A program made the translations under genes and the position numbers. The notes beneath the pieces were generated by a model. That model was not told where the DNA came from, did not search any database, and saw only the letters and a list, made by a program, of their open reading frames with translations. 63,686 bases of DNA from Spirogloea muscicola (Eukaryota > Streptophyta > Zygnematophyceae > Spirogloeales > Spirogloeaceae): positions 475,191 to 538,876 of the forward strand of contig WELB01000095.1 in the NCBI GenBank assembly GCA_009602725.1. Direction: 5' to 3'. Positions 19,701 through 31,868 of this stretch are shown piece after piece; position 1 is the first letter of the stretch; every line of letters begins with the position of its first letter.

Positions 19701-20735
19701 TTGTCAGCATGGCGTGCTGTGAATGTCTTTGAAGTGCTCAGTGAATGCAATGCAAGAAACCACCGACGATTCAATGGAAGGAAGCATCGCAATGACTAGT
19801 ATCTAGCAAGCATCAGGACTGCTGTGATGACTTCTTATCGGCAATTGCACTTATGCAGGACTATTTTGACACTACACAGAGACTCATTGCACTGAAGCCC
19901 ACCTTTTTGATACCAATGCACGGTTGCCCAGTATACCAACCAGAGGAGATGCTGCAGTCTTACCTTAGGTATGCCGCCGCCCTACATTTTGTTGTTGCCC
20001 AAAAAGTTTGGGGCAAGCATGTCCAACCAAGGCAAAAATCACTGTCTACATGACTCCTGGATTGGCAGGAACTGCCATCTGAGGATGACCAGAGTAAGCT
20101 GTGCGTCTGCTTGTCCTGAGCTTTGGGAATTGTGAGTGATCTTGAGAACGTGTGGGTGAAGGGATAGAGTGCAGCGAGAGGAGAAGATACTAAGAGCGAT
20201 TGAGGAAGGCGCCTCAACAGCATATCAAGTTGTATCTGCTGCTTATAGCGACACGCCACCTGACCTGTGGCCATATGCTTTGAGCAATGTAATGCTTCAC
20301 GTCCGCAGGTTATCTGAAGCGCAGAGTTTACCCCAGGTAGGCCTATGCTCTCTTCACACCATAATCTAAGGAAGCCGCAATTACAGTTGGCACCTAGTTG
20401 TGGTATTAGCTTGGGCCCCTGGACAGCAATTGCTGTCTGTCCGTTCAACGATGTCATTGATATACTTAGCATCACATGAACATGGTCTGACATCAGTGGC
20501 CCGGTTCGTCTGCTCTGGTCAGGACTTCTCTCTGAAAACCTTTGGAAGGTCCTGTGGTGTTGCATTCTACATCTGCTGTTTGCCTGCTACAGCAAGAGCA
20601 TACGTGTCCCTGGCTGCTGCCAAGTCTACCAGGCTCCTCCTCTCAAGGCCCTGGGCGACCGTCACTGCTGCAGCTGGATTAGCTATAGGTGCTACTGCTA
20701 CATTTGCAATCTTGAAGTCCAGATATCGTTCATAA
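16714..20735 (+). CDS. Metallo-beta-lactamase-fold hydrolase with nudix-like N-domain and C-terminal TM
   Basis: Thirteen exons splice in frame to 519 aa: 16714-16974, 17097-17253, 17611-17759, 18154-18330, 18570-18645, 18858-18935, 19090-19175, 19376-19449, 19599-19644, 19859-19968, 20168-20336, 20523-20556 and 20593-20735. Residues 1 to about 250 resemble the nudix-like half of plant proteins of this type (WKWISPQQALDALLH, YPPGYFILPMQ). The catalytic half has the zinc motif SHHHRDHVQ (HxHxDH), GHTEGHLALF, IAGDHCVGQGSAVLD and PMHGCPVYQP, followed by a LACTB2-like helical tail (REEKILRAIEEG). This resembles LACTB2 endoribonuclease/glyoxalase-II-like enzymes; the substrate is unknown. The last exon adds a hydrophobic segment (TVTAAAGLAIGATATFAILK) ending in a short basic tail, suggesting a tail-anchored enzyme. 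Confidence 0.88.
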
Positions 20736-21187
20736 GTATTGGCGGTAATTGAAACTGAATGATGGGAGTCCACCTCGTGCCAAGGATGCATCGCTTGCAG
20801 GCTTACATGCATTTATGGAAATGTAGCTACGCGGGCCAACAGAAGGGAAGCTGCTGCAGACATCAAGAGTCCAAGAGAAGGTATTCCTTCTTCCGGGGAA
20901 TATTCTGGGAAAATGATTGTCGCCAGCAATGAGAACTGTACAACCAAGCAAAAGTGGACTGCCCCACACGCACTTAAAGACACCACTTGGACGTTGAAAA
21001 TCTGCAGGCCATGAAATCTGTGCAGCTGCCAAAGCAGAGTGTAGAAGAGATGGAGAAGAGTGGGAGGTCAAAGGCGCAACGCAAGCAGTAGTCACCTCTT
21101 ATGGTGACTGCCTATTACGATCCAGGCGCGCAAGCAGTGGTCCTATATATGTGAGAAAGGTCCAGTGTACTGCAGGATGCTGCTGCT

Positions 21188-21262
21188 GTTTCCGTCATGA
21201 ACACCTGTATGCATCTGGCTGGCATTTCACAGCCAATTCTTAATATCAGCAGCCGCATTCCT
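21188..21262 (+). repeat. Second copy of the CCGTCATGAACACCTGTATG repeat unit
   Basis: Shares with 15787-15865 the segment CCGTCATGAACACCTGTATG, then CTGGCTGGC(T/A)TTT.ACAGCC, TTCTT and GCAGCCGCATTC. Both copies are plus-oriented and lie upstream of a gene start. Confidence 0.75.
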
Positions 21263-21599
21263 TTCTTTCTCGGGTACGGCGCGCCTTACTCTCGTGCAGA
21301 CCTCCCAAGCGCGGCACAGCCTCGCCGCGCGCCACCGCCACCCGCGCCGCGCNCCGTCGCTGGCCGCCGGCGGCGCGCCCGACCGCTGCCCGCGCTGCGC
21401 CGCGCCCCTCGGCGGCAAGCCCGGGGTCCGCTCGCCACACCACGTAGCTCCCATTACGCCGTGGCTGCCTTGCTGGGAAGGTCTCGCGAGACGAGGCTTG
21501 CCAGGCTCGCCAACTTTTGGCCTTGAGCTGCAGCAACGTCGCTATGGCTACCTCACGCTGTCGTGGCCTTGGTGCTCCTGTGCACTGTCTGCAGGCAGG

Positions 21600-23090
21600 T
21601 GCCGACTGGACCATTGCACCCTTCCTGCGCGACAGCTTCGCCATGGCGCGTTCCTTTCCCGTCGCCTCGCCTCGCCACCTTCCTGTCACAGCTTGATGCT
21701 CTGTCAGGGCTGCAACAGCTCAGTATTTTCTGTCTGACCAGTGTCTAGCTCCTCATGACATCATTCTAATGAGACATCATTCTAATACTTCTGCTACGGT
21801 ATAGGTTCGATTCTTCCCGTGCTTTATTTTGCATCAGAAAGATACTCTGCTCGTGCACTCTTATATGGCACCAGGCAAGTGTCACCTCGAAGCAGGAAGT
21901 AGCAGATAGTGCGGTCTCTGACAAGTTTCTCTGTCGCTGCGCATTTGTGCCCTACCAGCTTGATCTATCAAGGAGTCCCGAGGGCTTCTTTAATGGGCTG
22001 TTGTGCTGTCTGCGTGCTATCAAGCAGGTTGGCACTGCCTTGGGAGGTACCATCAGCGGTTTCTACGCCTTCAACAATGGTAGGTGCTGTATAAGGCGGA
22101 AAGTCTCACTTTGGTCAGAGGATTTGGTGTAAGCCTGTCTTGAGGACTCACACTGTGGAAGTTGACTGTCATATGCTGTTGAGCTTGGTGTCAGGTTCAT
22201 GATCTCCTTATCAGAATTGCTGAAATTCCTTTCTGCAGTGATGTACCCATTAGCCAAGAGACTTCCAGGTCGACTTGGCATGCAGTACCTGATTGGGGTG
22301 AGTAGAGCTTATGAGTGCTTTGGCTTCGGTCAGCTCAGTGAGAGGTATAGAGTAACTCCTGTAAGAATAAGTGTCGAGTTGTTCAACTTTGGTGCATGGC
22401 TAATTGCTGACGCCCTGACTGGAGGCGACTGTGTACCCACAACGAGGCCTGACTTATGAGCAACTAGTAATTTGTGCGATGCAGATTCCACCTATTGCGC
22501 TGGCATCCGTGACTTGTGCAGGCATTACAGGTCCGGTGGCTCCTGAGCACAGAGTGCAGTAAAGCTCATTCATAGACTGCGCTTAAAGTGCTGTTGTGCG
22601 AGATGCTTGCTTGCATATAGAGGAGTTACCACGAGACGTGACACTGTTGCACGTTGCATTGCAGCTGGAGCTCTGCCGGCCTTGGCCCAACTGGCAGTGT
22701 CTAGTTACCACGTGTCTCTTGCATCTACAAATGCAACAATCTCGAAGCTCACTAGCAGAGTTGAAGGCCAGCAGGCATGCACATTTCATCATGGTGCTAG
22801 AGTACTTGTCACAAAGGCTTGCACCTCTGTTAGGCAGCTCCTCAATTGCAGAGTGCTACAACAAGGGCCCCTCCCACATTTGAGCAGATTGTCTCTGCCT
22901 GCGAACTCATCTCTAGGCTCTACAATCAGTGCAATTTTGTGTGTTTGGTGAAAGTAGGAGTGTGTCATAACAATATAGTGTTGTTTTTCAAGCAGATAGA
23001 AGACAAAGGGAACAGGTGATGAGGACTTATCATTGAGATTGCCGAGCTCGAACATCAACGAAGCTGTAAACGTTGTCATCCAGGTACATA
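21600..23090 (+). CDS. Unidentified multi-exon gene
   Basis: No family recognised. Coherent exon-like pieces with good splice sites, in order: about 21600-21650 (ADWTIAPFLRDSFAMA), about 21908-22080 (SAVSDKFLCRCAFVPYQLD, then LSRSPEGFFNGLLCCLRAIK and VGTALGGTISGFYAFNN), about 22240-22298 (MYPLAKRLPGRLGMQYLIG), about 22487-22530 (IPPIALASVTCAGIT), and weaker pieces near 22620-22800 and 22885-22950. The hydrophobic, Gly-rich segments suggest a membrane-associated protein. The first exon is probably the GC-rich stretch at 21290-21450, which has one N (21353). Start, stop and phases are unresolved, so the boundaries are approximate. Confidence 0.4.
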
Positions 23091-23589
23091 AGATCCTCTT
23101 CCTTGAAGTGTGCCAGCTCCTAAGTTGGCTTTATTCATGTTAAATGTCATATCTGCTCATTGTGTCATGCATTGGCCATTCAGCTGTGGCTGTATTGCCC
23201 TTACAGAGAGCTTTTTTGTAATAGTAGGGGTAATGGTTAAGAATTTGCAATGGTACTTAAGTACATCTCAAGACCCATTGTTAAATTAGCCTCAGGTCAT
23301 TCACTGCCACGTGTGCTCGTGAATCAGGCGTGGTGCGGGAGTTTACTGTGGGCAACTTCATGGGATGGTGCGCTTGCTGCCGAGGGACTGAGGTCGAGCA
23401 CAGCCTGCCGCAGTGCTCGACTCGGCGGATACCCAGTCGAGGCGAGACGCCCGAGCCAAGGGCAGCGATCCTCCTTGGAACTGACGGTTCAGCGGTCGGC
23501 TGTTTAGGGTGAGGGTGTAAGTGTTTGGTCCTTGGGAGCAAGGCCCTGGAGAAATGGAGTGTGTATCAAGTGATAGAGGGCCTGAGTGG

Positions 23590-23850
23590 TCAAGAGGCAA
23601 AGGTACAAAGGCAAGCACATTGACAGGTGTGCATCACCTGCTGTTGAGCTGACTCGCCCAGTATCCACGAGTCAGCACACCGAGGTCGCTAAGGCTCTCC
23701 CCATAAGGGGCAAAGGAAGGAGTTCGTGTATCTGAAACAAACGAAGGCCAAATGGCCAAGTACAAAGGAAAGGGCTGTGAGCAGCCAGGCCGAAAGTGAT
23801 TGACAAGGTCCGCAGGGGCCAAAAGCGCTGTCTCAGAGGTTGCCCGGTAG
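23590..23850 (-). repeat. Interspersed repeat copy (spacer and end modules)
   Basis: Contains GGGCCTGAGTGG, AAAGGTACAAAGGCAAGCAC, a CATCACCTGCTG module and CCACGAGTCAGCACACCGAG. The same order occurs at about 42770-42850 and, inverted, at 47415-47520. It extends towards the first PPAN exons and the N gap. Confidence 0.7.
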
Positions 23851-23976
23851 AATGAAGCACAGAGTAACAAAAGGTAAGGCTGGGCTTCTCCCCCGAAATC
23901 AGAACCCCCAAACCCCCAAAACCCCCCCCCGTGAGAAACCTGGGACCACAATCTCGCCGCGCACGAGAGCCACGCA

Positions 23977-24009
<33 letters not shown>

Positions 24010-24018
24010 GCCGCCGCC

Positions 24019-24148
24019 NNNNNNNNNNNNNNNNNNNNNNNNNNNNNNNNNNNNNNNNNNNNNNNNNNNNNNNNNNNNNNNNNNNNNNNNNNNNNNNNNN
24101 NNNNNNNNNNNNNNNNNNNNNNNNNNNNNNNNNNNNNNNNNNNNNNNN
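24019..24148. other. Assembly gap in a CCG repeat
   Basis: 130 Ns flanked on both sides by (CCG)n. It probably hides the first exon and promoter of PPAN. Confidence 0.9.
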
Positions 24149-24266
24149 CCGCCGCCGCGGCGCCCTCTCCGCGGCTGGCGGCGCGCCTCTCGCGGCCCTC
24201 CTGGCGGCCTGACGCGGCGCCTTGCCGCGCCTCAATCGGCGCCTGTCGTGCCTCTGGATCGCGCAG

Positions 24267-27200
24267 AAGAAGAAGCGGACGCACTCGTCGGCGGCGCCGG
24301 CCGGCGCCCCGGGCCGCGAGCGGCCGCCGCAGAGCTTCGTGTTCTCGCGCGGCGCCCGCCTGGGCGCGCCGCTGCGCCAGCTCGAGCGCGACCTGCGCCG
24401 CCTCATGCTGCCCAACACCGCGCTGCGCCTGCGGGTGAGGCCTCCGCCGCTCTGCCCGGGCTCTGCCAGCATGCGCTAGGCCGGAGACCCGAGCGCAAGC
24501 TGGAGGCTGCACCGCCATGCCCGAGCGCGCTTCCTGGGACGAGCTCTCACTCCAAGGGGCTCAGGCGTTAGCATTTGGGTCAGCGGATAAGTTAGGACAG
24601 GGGAAAGGGCTCAGGGTTTTGCAGCGGAATACAGGGTTTTAGGCTCTGGGGTTTGGGGTAAAGCCCTGGACCCGGCCTCGACCACTACATTCCGAGGCAA
24701 GCCGACGAGCAAACGACGACGACGACGACGACGACGAAAACGACGACAACAACAACAGCAACGACAACAACAACAAGGACGACGACAACAATATTCACAA
24801 CAACAACAACAACAATAACAACAACAACAACACCAACACCAACACCAAGTACAGTACTCACATGCTGCGCTTCGAGAGCGTGCTAGTGCAGGAGTCTACG
24901 CGCAATAGCCTGAAGGACTTTGTGCACGTCAGCGGGCCGCTGGGCGTCACGCACTTTGTCATCCTGTCGGCCACGCAAGAGGCGCCGTACCTGCGCATCG
25001 CCCGCACGCCCCGCGGGCCCACGCTGACGTTCAAGGTCCTCCGGTACTCCCTGGCCGCCGACATCGCCAGCTCCCAGGCCAGGCCCAGGGCCCCGCCCGC
25101 CATCTTCAAGAATCCTCCACTGGTACTCTCAGCTCCTGGAAACTATCTCATACTTCTCACAGTCAATGGCAGATTTCGCATCTGACGGCCTTCAAGGTGC
25201 ACTGTAGATCTGCAGTGTGGTATCTTGGCCTGTAGAGAGCTTCCCTATGACCAGTTCTGCCCCGGTGGTTGCCTTTGATGACGTTGATCAAAACAGTGAC
25301 GCGCAAGCTGCAGCAATGGCTTACCGCCACAACAGAAAATAGCTGCTCTCCAGCTGGGCGACTCTGTTAGCCATCGTCCTGTCCACTTCCTCGTTCAGGT
25401 GGTCATGCACGGGTTTGGGAGCGGCAAGGAGCACCTCAAGCTGGTCACAGTCATGTTTCAGAACATGTTCCCAGCCATCAATGTGCAGAAGGTATAGCAG
25501 CACTCCCTGTCCGACCTGTCAATTGAGCTCCATGAGCCAAGTGGGTTGTTATTTTGTGCCTCCATTCATTAATCATGATCGAGCGAGATGCTTGGCCAAG
25601 ACCTTGGTCTTGTTCCTGCGGGAGCCACCAGGCTCTTGACCAGCCACCCTCTCAGATACATTGAGATCAGACTTACCGTAAGGTATCGTGACTTTACTGT
25701 CACTTTACACCCTTGGTGTGACGGCAGGTGAAGCTGGCAGCTTGCCAACGAGTGCTGCTGCTGAGCTATGTCGCGGAGAGCAGAGTGGTGGAGTTCCGCC
25801 ACTACTCAATCTCAGCTCAGCCGATCGGAGTGTCCAAGCCTGTGAGAAAGCTTGTGCAGAGCCGGGCGCTGCCTGACCTTGGCATGCTGACAGATGTGGG
25901 CGACTTCTTCGCTAGGTGCAATGTCATTTCTGCACCTCCTCTCTGTGGAGGAATAAGTATTTGTCAATCCTCAATATGAGCTGAGCTAATATCTAGACTG
26001 TAGCTGGCGATATAGCCAATTTGTCTTCTGCACCTACATGAGATTAGGAATGCTGCTAATCAGGGCAGGCAGCAACTTGATAACAGCTCCTGATGTATCT
26101 TGCACTATACTTGCCCAGGTCATAGTCCTACCTTCACTCCAGTCCCTCCTTATGTGGCTTTTTGTCAGAGGACGCAGCTATGCCCTGTCTCACTCGGGTG
26201 GGGGTCCCACATGCAGGAGCGGGTATGGATCAGAGAGTGAGGCGGAGGACGAAGCGGCAAAGGTCAAGTTGTCTCAGAACTTTGGGCGCAGCAACCGTGC
26301 ATCTAGTCAAAGTGCTGTGAAGCTGCATGAGGTTGGGCCACGCATGACGCTCCAGCTGCTCAAGGTGGAGGAGGGCCTCTGCAACGGTGCCGTCATGTTC
26401 CACGAATTTGGTGGGCCTCCAATGACCTGATGCCTACTTTTCCTTCAAAGCACTTACTAAGAATGTATCCTATGTTGCTGATAGGTACATGGCTGCTGCT
26501 TCTCCACTCTCGGCTGGTGATTGGCCTCTTGCTTCCTGGTCCTGTGTAAAGGATGCTGACATTCGTCAACACTGGTCCGCAGTTAAAAAGACTGAGGAGG
26601 AGAAGGCTGTACTTAAATCGAAGATTGAGGCCAGGGACGCTCTGAAGAAGCAGAGGAAAGCTGAGCAGGATGCAAATGTTTCACGCAAGCGCACGTATGT
26701 ATTGCTCTCCCTGACTTTGCAGGGCCACAGATACTCTCTGCTTGAAATGTAGTGTCCAAGATTGGCCATTACTAATGTCTTTGTCCAAGGCAGCATGAGT
26801 GTTGACTGCCACATCGCAGGCTGCTTCAGCTCAAACTTCAACATATTCTTGTGTTGCTTCAATGCTGTGCATGGTGAGCAGGGCTCCAGCGCAGATCCAC
26901 GATGACGGGGAGCTTGAGGACCTGACAGCGGAGGAGCCGGAGACAGGAGGTCAAGCAGGGGACGCCGATGACGACATCGATTGGTACCGGCGGGAAGTTG
27001 GCGAGGAGCCCGATGAAGGTCAGTGGCAGACTATTGGCACGTCACATTGGTTGGATTGCAGGTCATGGATAGGCTGCACCTGGTCATACTTGCACCGAGC
27101 AGGATGCACTTGCCGTGACGATCAATGACATGGGTTAATCAGATTGTCTGTCTTTCGTTGTGCAGCCTTTGTGATTGCTGTTCCGAGGCACATGGGTCGA

Positions 27201-27416
27201 GGTGGTGCAAGTAAGCGGGGCGGTTTTGGACGGCTGAATGCGCGGCCTAGTAGACCAGCTTACAATGCAGGCGCGCCCAAGTCCCAGCCACGGGCCAGGG
27301 CCCCGACTCACAGTAGTGAGTCACGTGAGCAGGCTAGGCAAAGTGAGCAACAGCACTCGCAAGCACGCAAACCGCGTGTGCAGGCAAGGACCGCATTCAA
27401 GCGGGCTAAGAGATGA
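24267..27416 (+). CDS. PPAN: PPAN/SSF1 (Peter Pan), Brix-domain 60S biogenesis factor; first exon missing
   Basis: Brix proteins bind pre-rRNA and RPF/5S RNP partners during 60S assembly in the nucleolus. Eight exons splice in frame (24267-24434, 24892-25122, 25399-25491, 25728-25915, 26217-26410, 26583-26694, 26882-27018, 27166-27416; 457 residues visible). Hallmarks are KKKRTH near the start, QSFVFSRGARLGAPLRQLER, DLRRLMLPNTALRLR, SLKDFVHVSGPLGVTHFVIL, RIARTPRGPTLTFKVLRYSL, MFQNMFPAINVQKVKL, VEFRHYSISAQPIGVSKPVR, the C-terminal acidic DDDIDWYRREVGEEPDE, and a basic RG/Arg-rich tail ending AFKRAKR. The KKKRTH exon begins right after an AG, so a short ATG exon must lie upstream, probably in the N gap or its GC-rich edge. 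Intron 1 visible here contains a GAC/AAC microsatellite. Confidence 0.94.
24713..24850. repeat. GAC/AAC trinucleotide microsatellite in PPAN intron
   Basis: Runs of GAC pass into AAC with scattered variants (ACAACAACAAC), ending CACCAACACCAACACC just before the exon at 24892. Confidence 0.85.
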
Positions 27417-28042
27417 CTTAATAATAATAATGTACCTGTACTTCTGAAGCATTTGAAGGGTGTCCTAATCGTCTCGATCACATCTACTCTGCTCTGCATC
27501 GCAACACACTCCAGCTACAGCAAGTGGAGAGACCTATCGACTAGCTTTAGCTTGATTGACTTATTTTGAAGGCCTGGCTGGTGGATCACTAATTGCAGCC
27601 CCCTCCCGCCCCACAAGAACCTCTCAAAGGTCAGAAGAAACATTTGCGATGCTTTGTTTAGCCCATGCATGGAGTACTGAAGCGCTGTATGAGAAACCAA
27701 GCACAAGTGGTCCTAAAGAAAGCACACGCGAATCACACGAGGCTTGAGTCACACAGGCAGCGTGTTGCCGGATGCAGTGTCCTGCTTTGCTGAGCATTGG
27801 CTAAGGTCAGGCAGCTAAGAAACACAATAGAAAGTGAATCTGCCGCTGGAGCAGAGCAACTATCAGGACTCTAGGTGAGGTTACAAGAAGCATGGGGCTA
27901 ATGACCCAGATTGACCTGCAAATTATGCCTCAGTCAACAGGCAAGGCATCACTTGCAGGTTGTGCAATATTCAGGCCGTGCAATGCGTGTGGAGGTCTCT
28001 TCTGCTTGGTCCTTGCCACTGCAGCCACGCATGACTGGTGGG
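27417..28042. other. Convergent intergenic region
   Basis: 626 bp between the PPAN stop (plus) and the CK2 beta stop (minus); it must hold both 3' UTRs. No repeat or extra gene recognised. Confidence 0.5.
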
Positions 28043-29838
28043 TCACCTGGCGCTTCGGTGCAGCTTGAAGCCAAATATCCGAGGGATGTAGCTCTGAGTG
28101 GGCTTTGGGGGTTTGATGTAGGGGTAAGTCATGAGGAACAGGTGGGGAAAGGTTGTTCCAAAGTAGGCACCGTCGATATCTGCAGTGTAGCCTCGTTAAG
28201 TACAAAGGGCTGTTGCTGAATGCATACTCCACAGTATCTCGATCGCATGCAATGTTGGCCAACTCTGTCCTTGTGATATCAACTGCCCTGGCCCTAAGAT
28301 GCACAAAAATCACCCGCAAAGCACAGATACACAGAAAGTATGTAGCATGCAGGGCTGCCCTCTAGCAAGAATGCCTATTTAAGGTGAGAGGCAAAGCAGG
28401 ATGCAGGCATCATAAGGTGTTGACATATAAACAAAACGACATATAAATGGCCCAAAAGGGGGCAGTGCTGCAGGAGGATACTGCCTTGGTACTTGGATCT
28501 TGGGTAGTAGATGTCTTCGCACTTGGGACAGTATATCTTCACTGTGCTGGTGCGGGGTATGTCAGACTGTCCCATGGGCAAGCAAGGCTGTCCTGAGCAA
28601 TACACCCGCGGACACCTGCCAAAGTCCACGTTCTTGCACTTCTCCAACTGCACAGTGCACGAACATCCACAAATTTCCTTGAAAACGTAGCAGGCGGCCT
28701 ATCGAGTCGCACTAACAGCGCTATATGCAGTAACTGAAGAGACCGACAGGCCAGTCAAGAGGTGGCTGAGGGGTTACAAGGGGCATGCACAGCCAGGCTC
28801 ACCACCTTCACATATCAATGACTCTTGCTACTGCAATTAGCAAAATCTGACAGGAGCTACGAATCTCTAGGTTGCCTGTGGTCTTCTATCACATAGCAAT
28901 GGAAGTGATAACGGAGGCCAGCTCTGTATCCCTGTAAACCAAGGCCAAAGTCACCTCACCATTGCCTGCAAGCCTCTGGTGGTCAAGATGTAACGGACGT
29001 GAATGAGGCCGTACAGCATCTCAGCAGCAGATTCGACCATCTCATGCTGCTCCTCGGTCAGCATGTCATCTGGGATGCCAAAGATGAAGGACCAAGTCTA
29101 TCAGAAAGAATTGCACAGACCTACCAGCAGCATCTTGCTTGCTCATCGTTACATTCTCAACTTCCAATGTGTGCACGCGCAATCCGAACTAGATAGAATC
29201 GTCGAGTGGCACGTTGAACCCACCATTGGGAGACTCGACGTCCAGGATGAGGTCCAGGGCATAGTCATAATAGGGGACCTGGCTGCTCAGCCCGCTCAGA
29301 TTGAAGTCATCCTGTATGTACTCATCGTCGACCTCGCAGAAGAACTCGTTGCCCTTCAGACTACAGAACCAAGCAATCCACGACGTGTCCTCCTCGTCCG
29401 ACCCACTGACGTCGGACTCCTCGCTGTCAGTCTCCGAGTCCTCCCCTGGTGAAACAAACAGGAGCTCAGCCCATCATGCTGCGAACCTGTCACGCTGCGA
29501 CAAACCCTCCAAAGTAGCCTCTTGACAGCAACTAGTAGCACAGATACTGAAGGCGTAGCTGATACCAGCAGGCCTCAACTGTGTTCCTCAGACAACCCTG
29601 TGACAAGCACTGGTCTTAAGAACCCCAGTCCAGCAACTCAATGCTCCAGTTATCCCGCCTCGCAGCTGTTGAGGCGGAGTCGTCCTGTCAATTGCATGTG
29701 TGCTAAGTCAGGCTCACCGTCGTCCGGATACTTGTTCGGCTTGTCGAAGACATTGAGCCTGCTGTCACCGGCCACCCCTCGCCGGGTGGCCGACGTGGAA
29801 GGCACGCTGCTGCGGTCCTTGTCGCGCGAGCTGCTTCC
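28043..29838 (-). CDS. CKB: Casein kinase II regulatory subunit beta, plant type; exon 1 unresolved
   Basis: The beta subunit dimerises through a zinc finger and docks the catalytic CK2 alpha subunits. Visible exons are 29838-29718, 29445-29224, 29069-28960, 28647-28485 and 28179-28043, all in frame. Residues seen: plant-type Ser-rich extension ([12 protein letters not shown]), acidic [73 protein letters not shown], zinc ligands CPRVYC and [17 protein letters not shown], and the C-terminal [18 protein letters not shown]. The penultimate exon ends CAAG before GCAGTA, a GC-AG intron. The exon at 29838 starts in phase 0 after CTGCAG, so one or more exons with the start codon lie upstream (29840-30100) but could not be chosen with confidence. 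Confidence 0.93.
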
Positions 29839-30096
29839 CTGCAGTGTGCTACGGCAGACATGGCACAGGAACGTCAGCGCCCAATATATGCAAGGGGCCA
29901 CTCTAAGCTGTCCCGCTGCGAGGCCCATATGAAGTAGCTGCATGCACAGCCTTTTGGAGGAGACTAACAGACTCACAAGACTTACAAGACTTGTAAGAAT
30001 TACGAAAACTAGCACAGAGTCGCCCGACAGCCCAAAATCCTGCTGGCAAAGCTTGTGGGATGAAGGCATGAGCAGTGCTGCCGTGCCATCCAACAC

Positions 30097-31456
30097 ATGA
30101 GCAGCGCTTGGTGTAGGCGAGAGGCAGCTTGCCTTGCCAGATGTGGAGGCTATTTTGTCAGCGCCATCGTCGCCGCGGCGCTTGCCGGGGTCGTTCTGGG
30201 CGGCGTCTCGGGGGCCACCGCCGGCGCCGGCGCCGGCGCCGGCGCCGCCGCCGCAGAGTACAAGCGCGTGGCGTACTACAAGTCGCAGCTCAAGAAGCTG
30301 CTGCTCGTTCAGGTGGGAGGACCCTTCCCTGGCGCTCACAGGGTTAGATACTTGGTACGCTTGCCTTGCGCCTAAGACAGACCTGATCTCTCCGGCAGAC
30401 GATGTACATCTTCATCAGGGGGGTGTGGTCGATCCTCGCGGTGCAAGGCGGCGAGACTATTCCAACCGAGCTGCTCTACATGTTTGTCGCCGGTGCAACT
30501 GCATCGATCTTTGGCACCTTCGGTGAGACCTCGAATTGCTGTCATGTGTGGTGAGCTAGCTACCTATTAGACTCAGACGTGCTGAAGGTAGCCGCTGATG
30601 ACCAGTGGCGGCTGCAACTGCTTGAAGCCTCGCTGGGAATGCTGCTATACCAGTCAAGCAGCGGCAGCTAGGGGGCACCGGTGGCGAGACCAAGCAGCCG
30701 TGGGCGCTGCGCGTGAACTAATCAGGATCTTAACCTGCTGGTGGAGGTGCCACTGCTGGCCATCAGTGCACTACCGCCGCTATGCTTGGTTGCACATATC
30801 TTGTGTAGGCATACTGGAAGATGCTGCAAGAGTGCTGACCCTGGCTTCACATTTCTTCTGCCAGGCATCAAGCGGAGTAGGAGGAGCTTTATCTGGATGT
30901 ATATCATCTGCACCAGCGCCACTCTGACGTTCTCAGGCTTGGCGATGATAACCGGCGGATTCATTGATGTTGTAAGGCCAAATACTTGAACTTTTCTGTG
31001 ATCTTGGAGTGCCAGACAGTTGCTCTTGGTAGGTCAGCTGACATCTGCTGACATTGTCAACTAGAGCTGCTAATGGCAGCCATTGCTGAAGGTGATTATC
31101 ATAACTTTGAAACAGGTGCGCGAGCAGTGGAAAGTTGTGGAAGCGGGTGGCGACTACAACCGACTTGCTTTGACGTGCCTTGAGGGTGGCCAAGACCTTA
31201 TAGGTGTGTTGCTCTGTTGGACACCTCGCTTCAGAGGTCATCTCGCTTATTGTGCTCTTTATCATGTACGAGATGCTAGAACAGACTTGGTCAGTGCCAG
31301 GACTCATGCTGCGCAGGCAGCACAACAGATGCTGCAAAGCATGACAATATGACTTGGTCCTATCTTGCAGGAGCTGCAACGCAAATGGTGGCCATTCCAG
31401 TGGCGGCAAGTTTGGCACAGAACATGGCCACTTCCAAGTCTAAGAAGTCATCCTGA
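30097..31456 (+). CDS. Unidentified multi-pass membrane protein
   Basis: Start at 30097 (MSSAWCRREAACL). Exon 1 (30097-30312) has a hydrophobic segment YFVSAIVAAALAGVVLGGVS, a Gly/Ala run, then a basic helix (EYKRVAYYKSQLKKLLL). Exon 2 (30399-30522) encodes TMYIFIRGVWSILAVQGG and ELLYMFVAGATASIFGTF. Exon 3 near 30581-30648 has WRLQLLEASLGMLLYQ. A later exon near 30866-30970 has SFIWMYIICTSATLTFSGLA plus MITGGFID. The last two exons (about 31117-31201, 31371-31456) encode VREQWKVVEAGGDYNRLA and end in a Lys/Ser tail (MATSKSKKSS). One middle exon boundary is unresolved. At least three membrane segments; no family recognised. It is head-to-head with CK2 beta across a few hundred bp. Confidence 0.6.
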
Positions 31457-31868
31457 TCTCTGTGGCCCCACTCAGCAGTTGTGCATTTTGTACTGGGTAT
31501 GCAACTTTGTTGTCCATACGGGTATCTGCTCACAATGTGGCAGGACTGTGACATTTTAGATGGTAATTACTTGTTCACTTGTACTGCTACCAAGCCGGCC
31601 GGATAGCCGGCCAACTTCAATGCAACTGTTGTGACCCTGTGAAGCGGAGCCGTGATAGAGAAACTGACGACGAGGAGAAAGCTTGGTAGCTTGGTTATCT
31701 GGCACTGTCATATTGAGATGCATGTGGTGGAGATTTTGCCAAATATGACAGCAGCACAAAACCCATTGTGCACCTGTACAGGGCGACAGAATCTTGCTGG
31801 GCAGTGGCATCCTCTCCTGCTCTTGAATGCTCTGGTGAGCGCTACAGGGCGTGGGCATGAGGTACGAT
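31457..31868. other. Convergent intergenic region
   Basis: 411 bp between the membrane-protein stop and the Yip1-family stop; no further feature seen. Confidence 0.5.

Noticed and set aside
21795-21830. GGTTCGATTC resembling a tRNA T-loop/B box
   Set aside because: No acceptor, D-arm or A box can be folded around it.
23634-24518. 294-codon minus-strand frame
   Set aside because: Antisense to the PPAN KKKRTH exon and to a repeat copy, bridged by Ns.
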